The position numbers were made by a program, and so were the translations under genes. This document shows, one piece after another, positions 9,687 through 22,642 of a stretch of 64,000 nucleotides of DNA. The notes below the pieces were generated by a model. The model was not told where the DNA came from. It did no database searches and saw only the letters and a list, made by a program, of their open reading frames with translations. The stretch spans positions 1 through 64,000 of the forward strand of contig JAIYCQ010000024.1 in the NCBI GenBank assembly GCA_027487945.1, read 5' to 3'. Source of the stretch: Caulobacteraceae bacterium (lineage in GTDB: Bacteria > Pseudomonadota > Alphaproteobacteria > Caulobacterales > Caulobacteraceae). The stretch's first letter is position 1, and each line of letters begins with the position of its first letter.

Positions 9687-9911
9687 CTAGTCCCGGCAGG
9701 CCTTCTTCTTCCGGTTCTTCTTCTTCGAGCAGTCGACGTCGCCGTCGGGGATGGCGGCGCCGATAACCGCGCCGCCGACCTTGGCCGTGGTTCCGACGAC
9801 CGCGCCGGCCATGTCGACGGCCGCGCCGCCCGCGGCCACCGCGAGACAACCCTGAAGTCCCGGCAGAGCCACGATCAGGGCACCGGCGAGGGCGATACGG
9901 CGCAAGGACAA
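9687..9911 (-). CDS. Small glycine-rich lipoprotein
   Basis: A 74-aa protein with a lipoprotein signal (LPGLQGC, acylated Cys22). The mature part is short and rich in Gly, Ala and Val, like a glycine zipper. The end is very basic (KKKNRKKK). It likely sits in the cell envelope; its function is unknown. It meets queD tail to tail 8 bp away. It lies 74 bp downstream of the receiver-protein gene on the same strand. Confidence 0.75.
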   Translation of the reverse strand: MSLRRIALAGALIVALPGLQGCLAVAAGGAAVDMAGAVVGTTAKVGGAVIGAAIPDGDVDCSKKKNRKKKACRD

Positions 9912-9985
9912 GGGGCGTCTCCGGGCGAACAGCCCCCTCTGGCTACCGTGACGCCGTGACGAAGGAAAGGCGCGGGCGCCGGTCG

Positions 9986-10477
9986 TCAGGCGCGTGCGTC
10001 CATGCTGCGGCGCCAGGGACCGCTGTGGCCGGGATCGGCGCGCCGCCGACGATCCGGTCCGAAATAGCCGTCAGCCTTCACATAGGGACGCGGAGTCTGG
10101 ATGATGCGGGTGATGCGGTCGATGATCCCGCGCGCCGTCACCGGCTTGGCGAGGAACTCGTTGACCCCGGCGTCCCGCGCCTCGGCCACCCGCTTCTGGG
10201 TCGTGTGCCCGGTAATCATGATGACCGGGCACAGGGGGTCGGGACTGTCGGGCGAGTTGCGCAGCAGGCGCAGAAGGTCGATGCCGTCGAGCGGCTCCAT
10301 GGCCAGGTCGGTCATCACGATGTCGACCGGGCGGGCCCGCATGACCTGCAAGGCCTGGGCGCCGTCCGCCGCCTCATAGACTTCCGTCACGCCGATGGCG
10401 CGCAGGATCTCCATCAGCAGCATTCGCATGTGCGGATTGTCGTCAACCAGCAGGATCTTGAGCAGCTCGAACCGCAC
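9986..10477 (-). CDS. Single-domain response regulator
   Basis: A CheY-like receiver (residues 5-125): acidic pocket D12/D13, phospho-acceptor Asp57 in VMTDLAMEPLDG, Thr in ITGHTT, and the conserved Lys in FLAKPV. A tail of about 35 residues contains YFGPDRRRR, a basic motif often seen at the end of alphaproteobacterial small receivers. There is no output domain, so it probably works by protein contact. The start is GTG. It lies 78 bp after aroC on the same strand. The partner kinase is unknown. Confidence 0.85.
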   Translation of the reverse strand: MRFELLKILLVDDNPHMRMLLMEILRAIGVTEVYEAADGAQALQVMRARPVDIVMTDLAMEPLDGIDLLRLLRNSPDSPDPLCPVIMITGHTTQKRVAEARDAGVNEFLAKPVTARGIIDRITRIIQTPRPYVKADGYFGPDRRRRADPGHSGPWRRSMDARA

Positions 10478-10555
10478 AATCCCTCCCTTGTCCCCCGGGC
10501 GGGGTGATAGAGGGGCAAGTCCTTGTTCGTCAACGCAGAAGCCGGGGGTGAAAAC

Positions 10556-11677
10556 CTATGTTCGACCCTGTGCTCCAGGCAGGAACGCCCCGCCGCCCGT
10601 CTGCCCGCGATGGCGCAGGAAGGCGTCGGCCAGGACACAGGCGGTCATCGCCTCGACGACGGGCACGGCGCGGATTCCGACACAGGGGTCGTGACGGCCC
10701 CTGGTGCGGAGCTCGACCTCCTGGCCGTCCTCGGTCACCGTCTCGCGCGGGGTCAGGATGGAGGAGGTCGGCTTGAACGCGACCCGCGCCACGACCGGCT
10801 GTCCCGTCGACAGTCCGCCGAGGATGCCGCCGGCCTTGTTCGACTGGAAGACCGGGCCCTCGTTGCCCATCCGCATCTGGTCGGCATTCTCCTCGCCGGT
10901 CAGCGCCGCTGACTCGAAGCCCGCGCCGATCTCGACGCCCTTGGCGGCGTTGATCGACATCAGGGCGGCGGCCAGCTCTGCGTCGAGCTTGGCGTAGAGG
11001 GGCGCGCCCCAGCCGGCCGGCACGCCGATGGCCTCGACCTCGACCACCGCGCCGGTCGAGGATCCGGCCTTGCGGATCTTCTCGAGGTGGGCCTCCCAGA
11101 CGGGCGTCGTCGCCGCGTCCGGGCACCAGAAGGCATTCTGTCCGACCTGGTCCCAGTCCCAGCGGTCGCGGTCGACGGCGTGCGGGCCGATCTGCACCAG
11201 GGCGGCGCGGACGGTGACCCCGGCGAGGATCTTGCGGGCTATGGCGCCGGCCGCGACCCGGGCGGCGGTCTCGCGCGCAGAGGACCGGCCCCCGCCGCGA
11301 TAGTCGCGAACCCCGTACTTGGCGAAGTAGGGCCAGTCGGCGTGGCCCGGACGGAAGGCGCGGGCGATCTCGGAGTAGTCCTTCGACCGCTGGTCGACAT
11401 TGTCGATCATCAGCGAGATCGGGGTCCCGGTGGTGACCTGCCCGTCCGTACGGTCGTCGGAGAAGACGCCCGACAGGATGCGCACCGCGTCCGGCTCCTG
11501 ACGCTGGGTGACGAACCGGCCCTGGCCCGGCCGGCGCTGGTCGAGCCAGACCTGGATGTCCTCGGCGGACAGCTTCAGGCCGGGCGGGCAGCCGTCGACG
11601 ACGCAGCCCAGGGCGGGCCCGTGGCTTTCGCCCCAGGTGGTGACGCGGAAAAGGTGGCCGAAGCTGTTGTGAGACAT
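10556..11677 (-). CDS. aroC: Chorismate synthase
   Basis: Converts 5-enolpyruvylshikimate-3-phosphate to chorismate with reduced FMN, the last shikimate-pathway step. It shows the family's N-terminal [24 protein letters not shown] block with the GESHG signature, plus RPGHAD and [17 protein letters not shown]. At 373 aa it is of normal length. It is preceded by a J-domain gene 40 bp upstream and followed by a receiver gene, all on the same strand, so an operon is possible. Confidence 0.97.
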   Translation of the reverse strand: MSHNSFGHLFRVTTWGESHGPALGCVVDGCPPGLKLSAEDIQVWLDQRRPGQGRFVTQRQEPDAVRILSGVFSDDRTDGQVTTGTPISLMIDNVDQRSKDYSEIARAFRPGHADWPYFAKYGVRDYRGGGRSSARETAARVAAGAIARKILAGVTVRAALVQIGPHAVDRDRWDWDQVGQNAFWCPDAATTPVWEAHLEKIRKAGSSTGAVVEVEAIGVPAGWGAPLYAKLDAELAAALMSINAAKGVEIGAGFESAALTGEENADQMRMGNEGPVFQSNKAGGILGGLSTGQPVVARVAFKPTSSILTPRETVTEDGQEVELRTRGRHDPCVGIRAVPVVEAMTACVLADAFLRHRGQTGGGAFLPGAQGRT

Positions 11678-11717
11678 GACCCGGGGCTTCTAGCCGAAAG
11701 CGGCGCTGGTCACAAAG

Positions 11718-12410
11718 TCACGCCGCCCAGGCGGCGGCGAAGCGACGCAGAAGTGTCTTTGCGGCGCTCTCGGCCCGGTCCGGCCCCGGCGCCAGCCGCA
11801 CGAACAGGTCGCCCTGCCGCCGTGTCGCCGTGGCCGGCAATCCCTCGCCGGGCAGGCGGACGAGCTTGCGGTCGGCAGCCTTGCGGCTGATCCAAAGCGT
11901 GCGCGGGCCCACCGGGGTCTCGACGGTGACCCGGCCGCCGTCGGCCAGGACACCGGCCTCGACGTCGATCGTGACCCAGAGATCGTCGCCACGCACGGTG
12001 GCGCCCGGCCCACGGATGGTGACGGCGAACACCTCGCCGCCGGCCCGGACGTGCTGGCCGGTCCGCAGCCCGGGCTCCAGCTTGAGCTTCAGCCGGCGGC
12101 CGTCGCCGGTGTCGACGAACGCCTCGCCGCCGTTCAGGGCCACCGCCGGCGAAACCTCCAGATCGCGAGATCGCGCCGTGGCGGCCGCAGGGGCGGGGAT
12201 GAAGGCGATCGGCTCCGGCGGCGCCTCGCGCAGCAGCCGGTAGGCCTCCAGCACCTCGCGGAACGCCCGGGCGTCGCCGCCGTCGCGATCGGGGTGGGTG
12301 CGCAGCGCCGCCTCGCGGAAGGCCGCGGTCAGCGCGCCGGCGTCGGCGCCGGGCTTTACCCCCAGGCGGCGCCGCGCGGCCGCCAGATCGATCATCGCCC
12401 CTTCGCTCAT
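11718..12410 (-). CDS. J-domain protein (DnaJ/CbpA-like)
   Basis: A co-chaperone-like protein of 230 aa. The J domain covers about residues 7-62 with the invariant HPD (RTHPDRDGG), which stimulates DnaK. There is no Gly/Phe-rich or zinc-finger region. The rest (about 90-215) resembles the C-terminal substrate-binding domain of CbpA-type proteins (LEPGLRTGQHVRAGG, GDLFVRL). It is divergent from pdxH with 77 bp between, and upstream of aroC. Confidence 0.85.
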   Translation of the reverse strand: MSEGAMIDLAAARRRLGVKPGADAGALTAAFREAALRTHPDRDGGDARAFREVLEAYRLLREAPPEPIAFIPAPAAATARSRDLEVSPAVALNGGEAFVDTGDGRRLKLKLEPGLRTGQHVRAGGEVFAVTIRGPGATVRGDDLWVTIDVEAGVLADGGRVTVETPVGPRTLWISRKAADRKLVRLPGEGLPATATRRQGDLFVRLAPGPDRAESAAKTLLRRFAAAWAA

Positions 12411-12487
12411 AGGCGGGAAGGTGACGAATCAGGGTCAACGGCCAGTTAAGCCTGCCACCGGGGCGGTCGCGCGCTATATGGGCCCTC

Positions 12488-13156
12488 ATGAGCGACAAGG
12501 ACGATCTGATCCCCGCCTCGCCGAGCGAGGACGACTACGTCAGGCAGGTAACGGCGGCCGAGCCGCTGCCGCTGCTGCCGGAAGCCGACCCGTTCGAGCT
12601 GTTCGGGACCTGGCTGCAGGCGGCCAACGCCTCCGAACCGAACGACGGCAACGCCATGGCCCTGGCCACGGTCGACGCCGACGGCATACCGGATGTGCGG
12701 ATGGTCCTGCTCAAGGGGTTCGACACCGACGGCTTTGTCTTCTTCACCAACCTGGAGAGCGCCAAGGGCCGGGAACTGGCCGGTCATCCCCGGGCGGCGC
12801 TGCTGTTCCACTGGAAGTCGCTGCGGCGGCAGGTGCGGATCCGCGGCGATGTCACCCCGGTCAGCGACGCCGAGGCCGACGCCTATTTCGCCACCCGGGC
12901 CCGCCCCAGCCAGCTGGGCGCCTGGGCGTCGGAACAGTCGCGGACGCTGCCCGACCGGTTCGCGCTCGAGAAGCGGCTGGCCGAGATCGGGCTGCGCTTC
13001 GGTCTCGGCAAGGTGCCCCGGCCGCCGCACTGGTCCGGCTTCCGGGTCGCGCCGGTCAGCTTCGAGTTCTGGCGGGACCGGCCGTTCCGGCTGCACGAGC
13101 GGCTGGTGTTCGAGCGGCAGGGCGCCGGCTGGGGCACCCGTCGGCTGTTCCCCTAA
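12488..13156 (+). CDS. pdxH: Pyridoxamine 5'-phosphate oxidase
   Basis: FMN-dependent oxidation of pyridoxamine or pyridoxine 5'-phosphate to pyridoxal phosphate. Family blocks seen are [49 protein letters not shown] and the C-terminal [16 protein letters not shown] with WGTRRLFP. Length 222 aa. Its TAA stop overlaps the TAG stop of the opposing uridine-kinase-like gene. Confidence 0.96.
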   Translation: MSDKDDLIPASPSEDDYVRQVTAAEPLPLLPEADPFELFGTWLQAANASEPNDGNAMALATVDADGIPDVRMVLLKGFDTDGFVFFTNLESAKGRELAGHPRAALLFHWKSLRRQVRIRGDVTPVSDAEADAYFATRARPSQLGAWASEQSRTLPDRFALEKRLAEIGLRFGLGKVPRPPHWSGFRVAPVSFEFWRDRPFRLHERLVFERQGAGWGTRRLFP

Positions 13157-13833
13157 AGCCGTTCGACCAGGTCCCGCAGACGAGGGTGATCGAGCAGCGG
13201 CGCCAGCAGTCTGTCCAGTTCCGCCGGATCGTCCGGAACCACAGCGCCGCGCGCATCGGCGATGACGAGATCGGCGTGGGTGCGTGACGGCTCGATCAGC
13301 CGCTCATGCGCCGGCCGCACGGTGGCGAGGTACTGGCTGATCACCGAATCCGCCGTCCTGTCGCGCTCGCGCTGGTCCCGGATCAGACGACGGATGAACC
13401 GGACGTCGGCCGGGGTGTCGACGAAGACCCGCAGGTCGAACACCGCCGCCAGCGCCGGCGTGCACAGCAGGTGCGCCCCTTCGACGACGATCACGGCGCC
13501 GGGCGCGAGCCGTTCCGTCTCCGGCTTCCGCCTGTGGGTCGAGAAGCAGTAGACCGGCCCCTCGACGACCTGACCGGCCTTCAACGCCCGCAGGTGCTCG
13601 GCCAGCAGGTCATGATCCTTGGCCGCGATGTCATCGAAGTCGAAGGTCGCCGCGTCGAAGCCCGGCCGGCCGCCCCAGTCGCCGTAGTAGGCGTCCTCGA
13701 TCAGCAGGGTGACGACCCCGGCCGGAAGCCGATCGCGCAGGGCGGTCGCCAGGGTGCTCTTGCCCGAGCCCGACCCGCCGGCGACGGCGATCAGCAGGGG
13801 GGCGGCGGGCGCCGTGGAACGATCTTCGGTCAT
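13153..13833 (-). CDS. Uridine kinase-like P-loop kinase
   Basis: Likely phosphorylates uridine/cytidine or a related small substrate. The Walker A motif is GGSGSGKST (residues 19-27). [14 protein letters not shown] resembles the substrate-binding region of Udk/phosphoribulokinase-type kinases. EGAHLL and [13 protein letters not shown] (lid) follow. Length 226 aa. The exact substrate is not certain. Stop codons of this gene and pdxH overlap on opposite strands. Confidence 0.82.
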   Translation of the reverse strand: MTEDRSTAPAAPLLIAVAGGSGSGKSTLATALRDRLPAGVVTLLIEDAYYGDWGGRPGFDAATFDFDDIAAKDHDLLAEHLRALKAGQVVEGPVYCFSTHRRKPETERLAPGAVIVVEGAHLLCTPALAAVFDLRVFVDTPADVRFIRRLIRDQRERDRTADSVISQYLATVRPAHERLIEPSRTHADLVIADARGAVVPDDPAELDRLLAPLLDHPRLRDLVERL

Positions 13834-13987
13834 GGGGGCGGCTTATGACCGACCACCGGCGGTTCGTCGACACGCGCCGCGCACTGCGGCGGCGTTCGGT
13901 TCGCGCTTGGCGCGCGCCGCGTTGTGCTTCGCGGCGGGACGCTGCTAGGGTCGGCGCCGCAACGAAAACAAGGGGAAGGCGACGTTC

Positions 13988-17029
<3,042 letters not shown>

Positions 17030-17052
17030 GGTCCGGCAACCCCGCCCGCGCT

Positions 17053-17952
17053 TCAGGCCGTCAGCGCATACTCGCTGTCGAGGCCGGCAGGTCCGTCGGC
17101 GCTGAGCCGGCCTTCCCGGACCAGATGCAGGGTGTGGGCGAGGACCGAGTGGGCCGCCGCCGGGTGGAGGCGGGGATCCACGTCCTTGTAGAGCACCGGA
17201 ACCATCGCCTTGATCCGGGTCAGGCCCTGGCCGATGGCGGCCAGGATCTGCGCCTCGCGATTGCGCCTGTGGTCGATGTAGGCCTGCACGAACGGTCCTG
17301 GCTCGGTGATCGGCGGGCCATGGGTCGGCCAGAGCGTCGCGAAGCCGCGCGCCTTGATCCGGTCGAGGCTGTCGAAGTAGTCGCCCATGTCGCCGTCCGG
17401 CGGGCTGATCACGGTGGTTGACCAGCCCATGATGTGGTCGCCGGAGAACAGCGCATTCTCCTCGTGCAGCGCGTAGCAGATGTGGTTGCTCGTGTGGCCG
17501 GGGGTGGCGATCGCCTCGATGGTCCAGCCGTCCCCCTGGAAGGTCCCGCCGTCACAGACGGCGACATCGGCGATGAAGGCGCGGTCGTCGCCGGCCTCCA
17601 TGCGGATGTCGCTGTCCTCGCCCGGCGCTCCGGTCAGCGGGCAGCCGTAGGTCACCGCGCCGGTCAGGGCCTGCAGCGGCCTGGCCAGCGGAGAGTGGTC
17701 CAGGTGGTTGTGGGTGATGAAGATGTGGGTGATCCGCTCACCCTCCGTGGCCTTCAGGATCGCCTGCAGATGGTCGTCCATGTCCGGGCCGGGATCGATG
17801 ACCGCCACGGAGTCGCCGGAACCGATGATGTAGGTCCCGGTGCCCAGGAAGGTGAACGGGCCGGGATTCCTGGCCACCACGCGCCGGATCAGCGGGGTCA
17901 GCCGGTCACAGGCCCCGTAGTCGAACGTGATGTCCCGAACGAAGGGGATCAT
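17053..17952 (-). CDS. MBL-fold metallo-hydrolase
   Basis: A 299-aa metallo-beta-lactamase-fold hydrolase with the zinc motif HNHLDH (H81, H83, D85, H86), GHTSNHICY and SGDHIMGW, plus a C-terminal helical region as in LACTB2/thioesterase-like members. The substrate is unknown; a thioester or glyoxalase-II-like ester is possible. Its ATG overlaps the TGA of the upstream gene (4 nt), so the two are translationally coupled. Confidence 0.88.
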   Translation of the reverse strand: MIPFVRDITFDYGACDRLTPLIRRVVARNPGPFTFLGTGTYIIGSGDSVAVIDPGPDMDDHLQAILKATEGERITHIFITHNHLDHSPLARPLQALTGAVTYGCPLTGAPGEDSDIRMEAGDDRAFIADVAVCDGGTFQGDGWTIEAIATPGHTSNHICYALHEENALFSGDHIMGWSTTVISPPDGDMGDYFDSLDRIKARGFATLWPTHGPPITEPGPFVQAYIDHRRNREAQILAAIGQGLTRIKAMVPVLYKDVDPRLHPAAAHSVLAHTLHLVREGRLSADGPAGLDSEYALTA

Positions 17953-18878
17953 GGCTTGTCTCTTGTTGAAGCGGTCTTGATCAGGGTGTTGAGGGCGGCG
18001 CCCAGGCGGGCGACGGCGCGCATCTTGTCCAGCCAGGGCAGGCGCAGGGGCGGCATGTCGGTCTTGTTGACGTCGACGATGTAGAGCCGTCCGTCCGCCC
18101 GGTCCCGCAGGATGTCCAGGCCGCCCCAGTCGAGGCGCATCGCCGCGCAGAAGCGTCCGATGCTGTCCAGCTCCTCGGGGCTGAAGACGCGGTCGGGCGC
18201 GGTCAGCGCGACGGTGGTGTTGTAGTTGGCGAACCGGTCGGCGAGGGGCCGCTGCTTGATGAAGGTCAGGACCGGGGCGCCGCCCACGCAGGGCGTCCGC
18301 AGGTCGACGACCCGGTCGCCGTCGGCGTTGTCGACGACGCGCTGATAGACGCGACCCGGCAGGGCAGGGGTCGGGCACAGGACCACGCGACCGTCATGGG
18401 CGCCGTTGGCCTCGCCCTTTTCGACCGCCGGGCCGACGTGGGTCGCCGGGTCGATGGTCAGCGCGTATCCGAACACCGCCTCGAACACCTGGGCGACCCG
18501 CGTCTTCGAGACGTCCGGGCAGTCGAAGTTGAGGCGGACCGCATGGTTGCTGGCCGGCGGCTGGCCGAAGGTCGAGTCCTCGAAATAGAAGGCGGCGTCG
18601 GCCTCGGCCGGCGAGCGGGCGAAGCGGACGCCCGACCAGCAGGCGGCGAGCCAGATCAGGTACCAGGGGCGGGGCCGCTGCGGCGCGAACCAGACCGTCG
18701 GCCGATTGCGGCCCGCCGCCGCCAGCAGGCCTTTCAGCCTGACCGGCGCATAGTAGGTGAGCCAGGTGAGGGTGTCGGCGACAAGGGCGCTGTTCAGCGC
18801 GATGTCGGCGCCGGTTGTCCGGACCTTCACGCGACCGCGTTCGAACTCGAAATCGGACGTCCAGAACGCGCCGGCCAT
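17949..18878 (-). CDS. ATP-grasp-like protein of unknown function
   Basis: A 309-aa cytosolic protein. The C-terminal part (MRLDWGGLDILRD, RLYIVDVNKTDMPP, residues ~245-285) looks like the metal/ATP-binding end of an ATP-grasp fold, where the acidic and Asn residues hold Mg-ATP. The N-terminal part has no motif that I recognise. It is coupled by ATGA to the metallo-hydrolase. A carboxylate-amine ligase activity would be the default for the fold, but this is inference. Confidence 0.6.
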   Translation of the reverse strand: MAGAFWTSDFEFERGRVKVRTTGADIALNSALVADTLTWLTYYAPVRLKGLLAAAGRNRPTVWFAPQRPRPWYLIWLAACWSGVRFARSPAEADAAFYFEDSTFGQPPASNHAVRLNFDCPDVSKTRVAQVFEAVFGYALTIDPATHVGPAVEKGEANGAHDGRVVLCPTPALPGRVYQRVVDNADGDRVVDLRTPCVGGAPVLTFIKQRPLADRFANYNTTVALTAPDRVFSPEELDSIGRFCAAMRLDWGGLDILRDRADGRLYIVDVNKTDMPPLRLPWLDKMRAVARLGAALNTLIKTASTRDKP

Positions 18879-19041
18879 TGATCGTCCCTGTGCCGCCCCC
18901 GCAGCCGAATACCGGTGTTAACTAGTCCGATTTCGATCACGCACAAACGACTTGCCCGTGAGCGGCGTGTGATCGGCTGTCCCGTTTCGCGCGGCGCGCT
19001 TCTTGCGCTCTGCACCCTCAATCAGCTTCGAGGGGGTCAGA

Positions 19042-19206
19042 ATGGCCGAAGACATCACACTCTTTGTCTCAAAACGGTTCCAGAGGCTCGCCTTCGCCTT
19101 TCTCTGCCTGATGACGGCCCAGCTCGTCCTCGCCAGCTGCGAGCCCGAACCCGTCGCCATGGGCGCTGCCCGGGTCCAGGCGCAGACGACTCTGGGCGGG
19201 ACCTAG
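19042..19206 (+). CDS. Small membrane protein or lipoprotein
   Basis: A 54-aa frame starting at an ATG with a strong AGGGGG ribosome site 5 nt upstream. It has one hydrophobic segment (~residues 15-32) ending in LASC, which fits a lipobox with Cys33, and a mature tail of about 22 residues. No family recognised. It converges with the AraC gene (4-nt overlap of stops). Confidence 0.5.
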   Translation: MAEDITLFVSKRFQRLAFAFLCLMTAQLVLASCEPEPVAMGAARVQAQTTLGGT

Positions 19207-20249
19207 GGTTTTGTCCGGTCCGGCGGCAGGGGCGGTGTCCAGCCGCGTCGGCCCCGCGGGCTCGAGCCCGTCCATCGCTTGAAAGCACGGGAAAACGAGG
19301 CCGGGTCAGAGAAGCCCACGAGATAGGCGGTCTCGCTGACCGACACCTTTTGACCGTCGAGGTAGTGGATCGCCATGCGCCGGCGCAGGTCGTCGACCAG
19401 GGCCTCGTAACCGATCCCGGCTGCCTTGAGGCGACGGTACAGGGTCTGGCGGCTCATCGCCAGTTCACCCGCGACCTGGTCCATGCCCGGCGCGCCGGTG
19501 TGGAGAGACGGTATCAGCAGGCGCTCGACCCGGCGGCGGATGCCGTCATCGTTCTCGAGACTGTCCAGCAATGCCTGGGCGTGACTGCTGAGGACGCCGA
19601 AGACATAGCTGTTGGGCGCGTGCAGCTGCAGGTTCAGCCACGCCGGATCGATCATCACGGCGTTGACGTCGCTGCCGTAGGTGACGGGGGCGCCCATGAC
19701 GCGCTCATATTCTTCTGCATAGGCGGGTGCGGGGTGAGTGACGTGCACCGCCCGGGCGAAGACCGCGTCCGGAAAGTGCCGGGCCGATTCCGCGACGAAG
19801 CGGGACCAGGTCTCCTCGGTCAGTTCCGGGAAGCTGTCGGGGTCCAGTCGCGTGTCGATCATCCACAGGCCGTTGTCGCGGGGTTCGACCTGGAAGCGAC
19901 CTTCGCGACCAGGGATGTCCAGTTCCGCCACCAGCCGTCCGAAGCGGTTCAACTCGCCCAGCGCCGCCGCCATCGTCGGGGCCGCGTGACAGATCAGTCC
20001 TACCACAGAGACCTCGCGCAGGTCCCCCGCCTGCCCCAGATGCAGCGCCAGAGCCGGATCCCCGGTGAGGTCCTTCGCGGCCCGCATCAGCGCGATGTAA
20101 CAGGCATAGGGGACGCGGGCGTCGGGATCATTGAGATCGTCCGGAGCGATCCCCGACTGTTCAGCGAGCGCCACCGGGTCGGCGCCGCGCGATATCGCGA
20201 AGCGCATCAGGTTCCCCGCATAGCCGGCCGAGACCGTGGGCGCCGTCAT
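19203..20249 (-). CDS. AraC-family transcription regulator
   Basis: A 348-aa regulator of the OruR/VirS-like type: an N-terminal ligand domain (~20-210) and a C-terminal AraC double helix-turn-helix (~245-335) with VAGELAMSRQTLYRRLKAAG and ETAYLVGFSDPASFSRAFKRWTGSSP. It is divergent from the DUF2306 membrane protein, with 143 bp between; that gap holds a repeated TTGATCGC, so the neighbour is the likely target. Confidence 0.9.
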   Translation of the reverse strand: MTAPTVSAGYAGNLMRFAISRGADPVALAEQSGIAPDDLNDPDARVPYACYIALMRAAKDLTGDPALALHLGQAGDLREVSVVGLICHAAPTMAAALGELNRFGRLVAELDIPGREGRFQVEPRDNGLWMIDTRLDPDSFPELTEETWSRFVAESARHFPDAVFARAVHVTHPAPAYAEEYERVMGAPVTYGSDVNAVMIDPAWLNLQLHAPNSYVFGVLSSHAQALLDSLENDDGIRRRVERLLIPSLHTGAPGMDQVAGELAMSRQTLYRRLKAAGIGYEALVDDLRRRMAIHYLDGQKVSVSETAYLVGFSDPASFSRAFKRWTGSSPRGRRGWTPPLPPDRTKP

Positions 20250-20392
20250 CGTTCCTGTCTCCTGGCGTCGAAAGCCAAGTTTTTGATCGCCGGCGTCATG
20301 GGCCGGGCAGGCGCTTGATCGCTAACTCTCGCGACTTGAAGAGGGCGCCCCCGCGAGTGTCGCGGATTCCCCGAGCTGCCGATAGGACCGTG

Positions 20393-21214
20393 ATGACGAC
20401 TGCCGTTCTGGACAGGCAAAACCCGTCCCCCCTGCTTGCCGACCGCATTCTGAAGGCCGCCGGCGTGTTGTGGTTTTCAGTGGCCCTGGCCGGGCAGGCG
20501 GCGTTCGTCCTCTACATCGGCCTGTTCTACGGGCGGTCGGCCATGGCCGGCGACTATGGCCGCTGGAACGACGTGCTGGTCGGCGGGTGGCGGGCAGGGG
20601 ACATGATCGGCAACCTCACCCTGGCTCTGCACCTGCTGCTGGCCGCCGTCGTCACCCTGGGGGGGCCGCTTCAGCTGATCCCGGCGATTCGCCGCCGCTG
20701 GCCGGCGTTCCACCGCTGGAACGGGCGGAGCTACATGGTCACGGCCATCCTCGCGAGCCTGGGCGGGCTGTACCTGACCTGGACGCGCGACGGGGCCGGC
20801 GAGCTCGCGATGCAGATCGGCATCAGCCTGAACGGAATCCTGATCCTCGTCTGCGCGGCCATGGCCTGGCGCCTCGCCCTGCAGAAGCGGTTCGACGCGC
20901 ATCGACGCTGGGCGATGCGCGCCTTCCTGCTGGTCAGCGGGGTGTGGTTCTTCCGTGTGGGCCTGATGGCCTGGGTGCTCGCCAACCAGGGCCCGGTCGG
21001 CATCGGCGAGGACTTCGACGGCCCGTTCGTCCGGTTCCTCGCCTTCGGCTGCTACCTCATTCCGCTTGCGGTGCTGGAGATCTACTTCCGCGCCCAGCGG
21101 GCCGGAACGGCAGGCAAGCTGATCACTGCGGGGATGGTGGGTGGGGTGACGCTGGTCATGGGGCTCGGCATCGTCGGCGCCATGATGGGAATGTGGCTTC
21201 CGCGGGTGACCTAG
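20393..21214 (+). CDS. DUF2306 integral membrane protein
   Basis: A 273-aa inner-membrane protein with about seven hydrophobic helices. It carries the DUF2306 pattern, including RRRWPAFHRWNGRSYM and KRFDAHRRWAMRAF; the conserved HR/HRW pairs may bind heme or a metal. Function unknown. The start ATG has AGGA upstream. It is divergent from an AraC-type gene that probably controls it. Confidence 0.75.
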   Translation: MTTAVLDRQNPSPLLADRILKAAGVLWFSVALAGQAAFVLYIGLFYGRSAMAGDYGRWNDVLVGGWRAGDMIGNLTLALHLLLAAVVTLGGPLQLIPAIRRRWPAFHRWNGRSYMVTAILASLGGLYLTWTRDGAGELAMQIGISLNGILILVCAAMAWRLALQKRFDAHRRWAMRAFLLVSGVWFFRVGLMAWVLANQGPVGIGEDFDGPFVRFLAFGCYLIPLAVLEIYFRAQRAGTAGKLITAGMVGGVTLVMGLGIVGAMMGMWLPRVT

Positions 21215-21621
21215 CCGCCCAGCACGCCCGACAGGTCGTACCCCGCCTCGCGGCCCAGCGCCGTCAGCTCTCCGCGGCCGCGCTCGCCGCTCATCGCCTG
21301 GCCGATGGACCAGGTGACGATCGAGCGGGTGCCCGAGCGGCAGAAGGCCAGGACCGGACCGTCCGCGCCGGCGACGGCGACACGGTTGGCCTCGACCTGG
21401 TCGGGGGTGGGTGAGCCGACGACCGGAATGTGGACGTAGTCGAGGCCGGCGGCCTTCGCGGCGGCCTCCATCTCGGCGCTCGTCGGCTGGCCGGGCTGCT
21501 CGCCGTCGGGCCGGTTGTTGATCACCAGGGTGAAGCCCTGAGCCGCAGCCGCGGCGACATCCGAAAGGTCGATCTGGGGGCTGACCGAAAAATCATCGGT
21601 CACACGGCGGAAGTCGGTCAT
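21211..21621 (-). CDS. DUF442/TIGR01244-type phosphatase-like protein
   Basis: A 136-aa protein with the Cys-X5-Arg signature FCRSGTRS of dual-specificity phosphatase or rhodanese-like folds. The start VTDDFSVSPQI and the GFTLVINNRPDGE block are typical of the DUF442 (Blh N-terminal) family associated with sulfide and quinone metabolism. I chose the ATG of MTDFRRV, which fits the usual family start; another in-frame start lies 11 codons upstream. It is divergent from oppB. Confidence 0.75.
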   Translation of the reverse strand: MTDFRRVTDDFSVSPQIDLSDVAAAAAQGFTLVINNRPDGEQPGQPTSAEMEAAAKAAGLDYVHIPVVGSPTPDQVEANRVAVAGADGPVLAFCRSGTRSIVTWSIGQAMSGERGRGELTALGREAGYDLSGVLGG

Positions 21622-21718
21622 CGCGGGTTCATCCAGCTTGGGGTTCGTTGACATCATCGGGACCCGATGAAAGGTTCGCAACCGACTTTGCGGCCCCGTC
21701 CGCGCGAGTGAGCCGCCC

Positions 21719-22642
21719 ATGCTGCGTTTCCTGTTCCGCCGACTGCTGGTGGCGATACCGACCCTGTTCCTGGTGATCACGGTCGCCTTCTTCATGATGC
21801 GCGCCGCGCCGGGGAGCCCGTTCGTCAACGAGCGCCAGCTCAGCCCGCAGATCGAGGCGGTCGTCATGGCCAAGTTCGGCATGGATAAGCCCCTGCACGA
21901 ACAGTACGTCGACTATCTGACCGGGGTGGTGAAGGGCGACTTCGGCCCCTCGCTGAAGTACCGCGACAAGACCGTTCTCGACATCCTGAGCGAGAACTAC
22001 ATGGTCAGCCTGATCCTGGGCGGCGTCTCGATCCTGCTGGCGGCGGTGGTCGGGATGAGTCTCGGCGTCATCGCCGCGCTGCGCCAGAACCGGATCGCCG
22101 ACTACGTCACCATGGGCGTGGCCATCCTGGGGGTCTGTATCCCGACCTTCGTGACCGCGCCGCTGCTGGTGCTGGTCTTCGCCTCCAAGCTGGGATGGGT
22201 GCCGACAGCGGGCTGGAACGGCGGGGCGGTGGCCAACCTGATCCTGCCGATCACCGTCCTGGCCCTGCCGCAGATCGCCATCATCTCCCGCCTGACCCGG
22301 GCCGGCATGATCGAGGTGCTGCGCTCCAACTACATCCGTACGGCCCGGTCCAGGGGCCTTCCTGAGAGCCTGATCGTCCGCAAGCACGCGCTGCGCGCCG
22401 CCATCCTGCCGCTGGTCAGCTACCTCGGCCCGGCCGCCGCCGGCCTGCTGACCGGCTCGCTGGTGGTGGAGAAGATCTTCAACCTGCCGGGTCTTGGAAA
22501 GTTCTTCGTCATCAGCGCCCTGCAGCGCGACTACACCGTCGTGATGGGCATGGTCATCGTCTACGCCCTGCTGATCCTCGTTCTCAACCTGATCGCCGAC
22601 ATGATCTATGCGGCGCTCGATCCCCGCGTGAGGCTGTCGTGA
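21719..22642 (+). CDS. ABC transporter permease, DppB/OppB type
   Basis: An inner-membrane permease of a peptide/nickel-type ABC importer. It has 307 aa, about six TM helices and the EAA-loop segment TARSRGLPESLIVRKHALRAAILP. The stop overlaps the GTG start of the OppC-type gene. A binding protein follows after a small opposing gene, but no ATPase genes lie here. Confidence 0.93.
   Translation: MLRFLFRRLLVAIPTLFLVITVAFFMMRAAPGSPFVNERQLSPQIEAVVMAKFGMDKPLHEQYVDYLTGVVKGDFGPSLKYRDKTVLDILSENYMVSLILGGVSILLAAVVGMSLGVIAALRQNRIADYVTMGVAILGVCIPTFVTAPLLVLVFASKLGWVPTAGWNGGAVANLILPITVLALPQIAIISRLTRAGMIEVLRSNYIRTARSRGLPESLIVRKHALRAAILPLVSYLGPAAAGLLTGSLVVEKIFNLPGLGKFFVISALQRDYTVVMGMVIVYALLILVLNLIADMIYAALDPRVRLS

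Noticed and set aside
20315-20322. TTGATCGC as a MerR operator copy
   Set aside because: The CTCTAG-TCG-CTAGAG dyad is missing, so it is not related to the metal operators.
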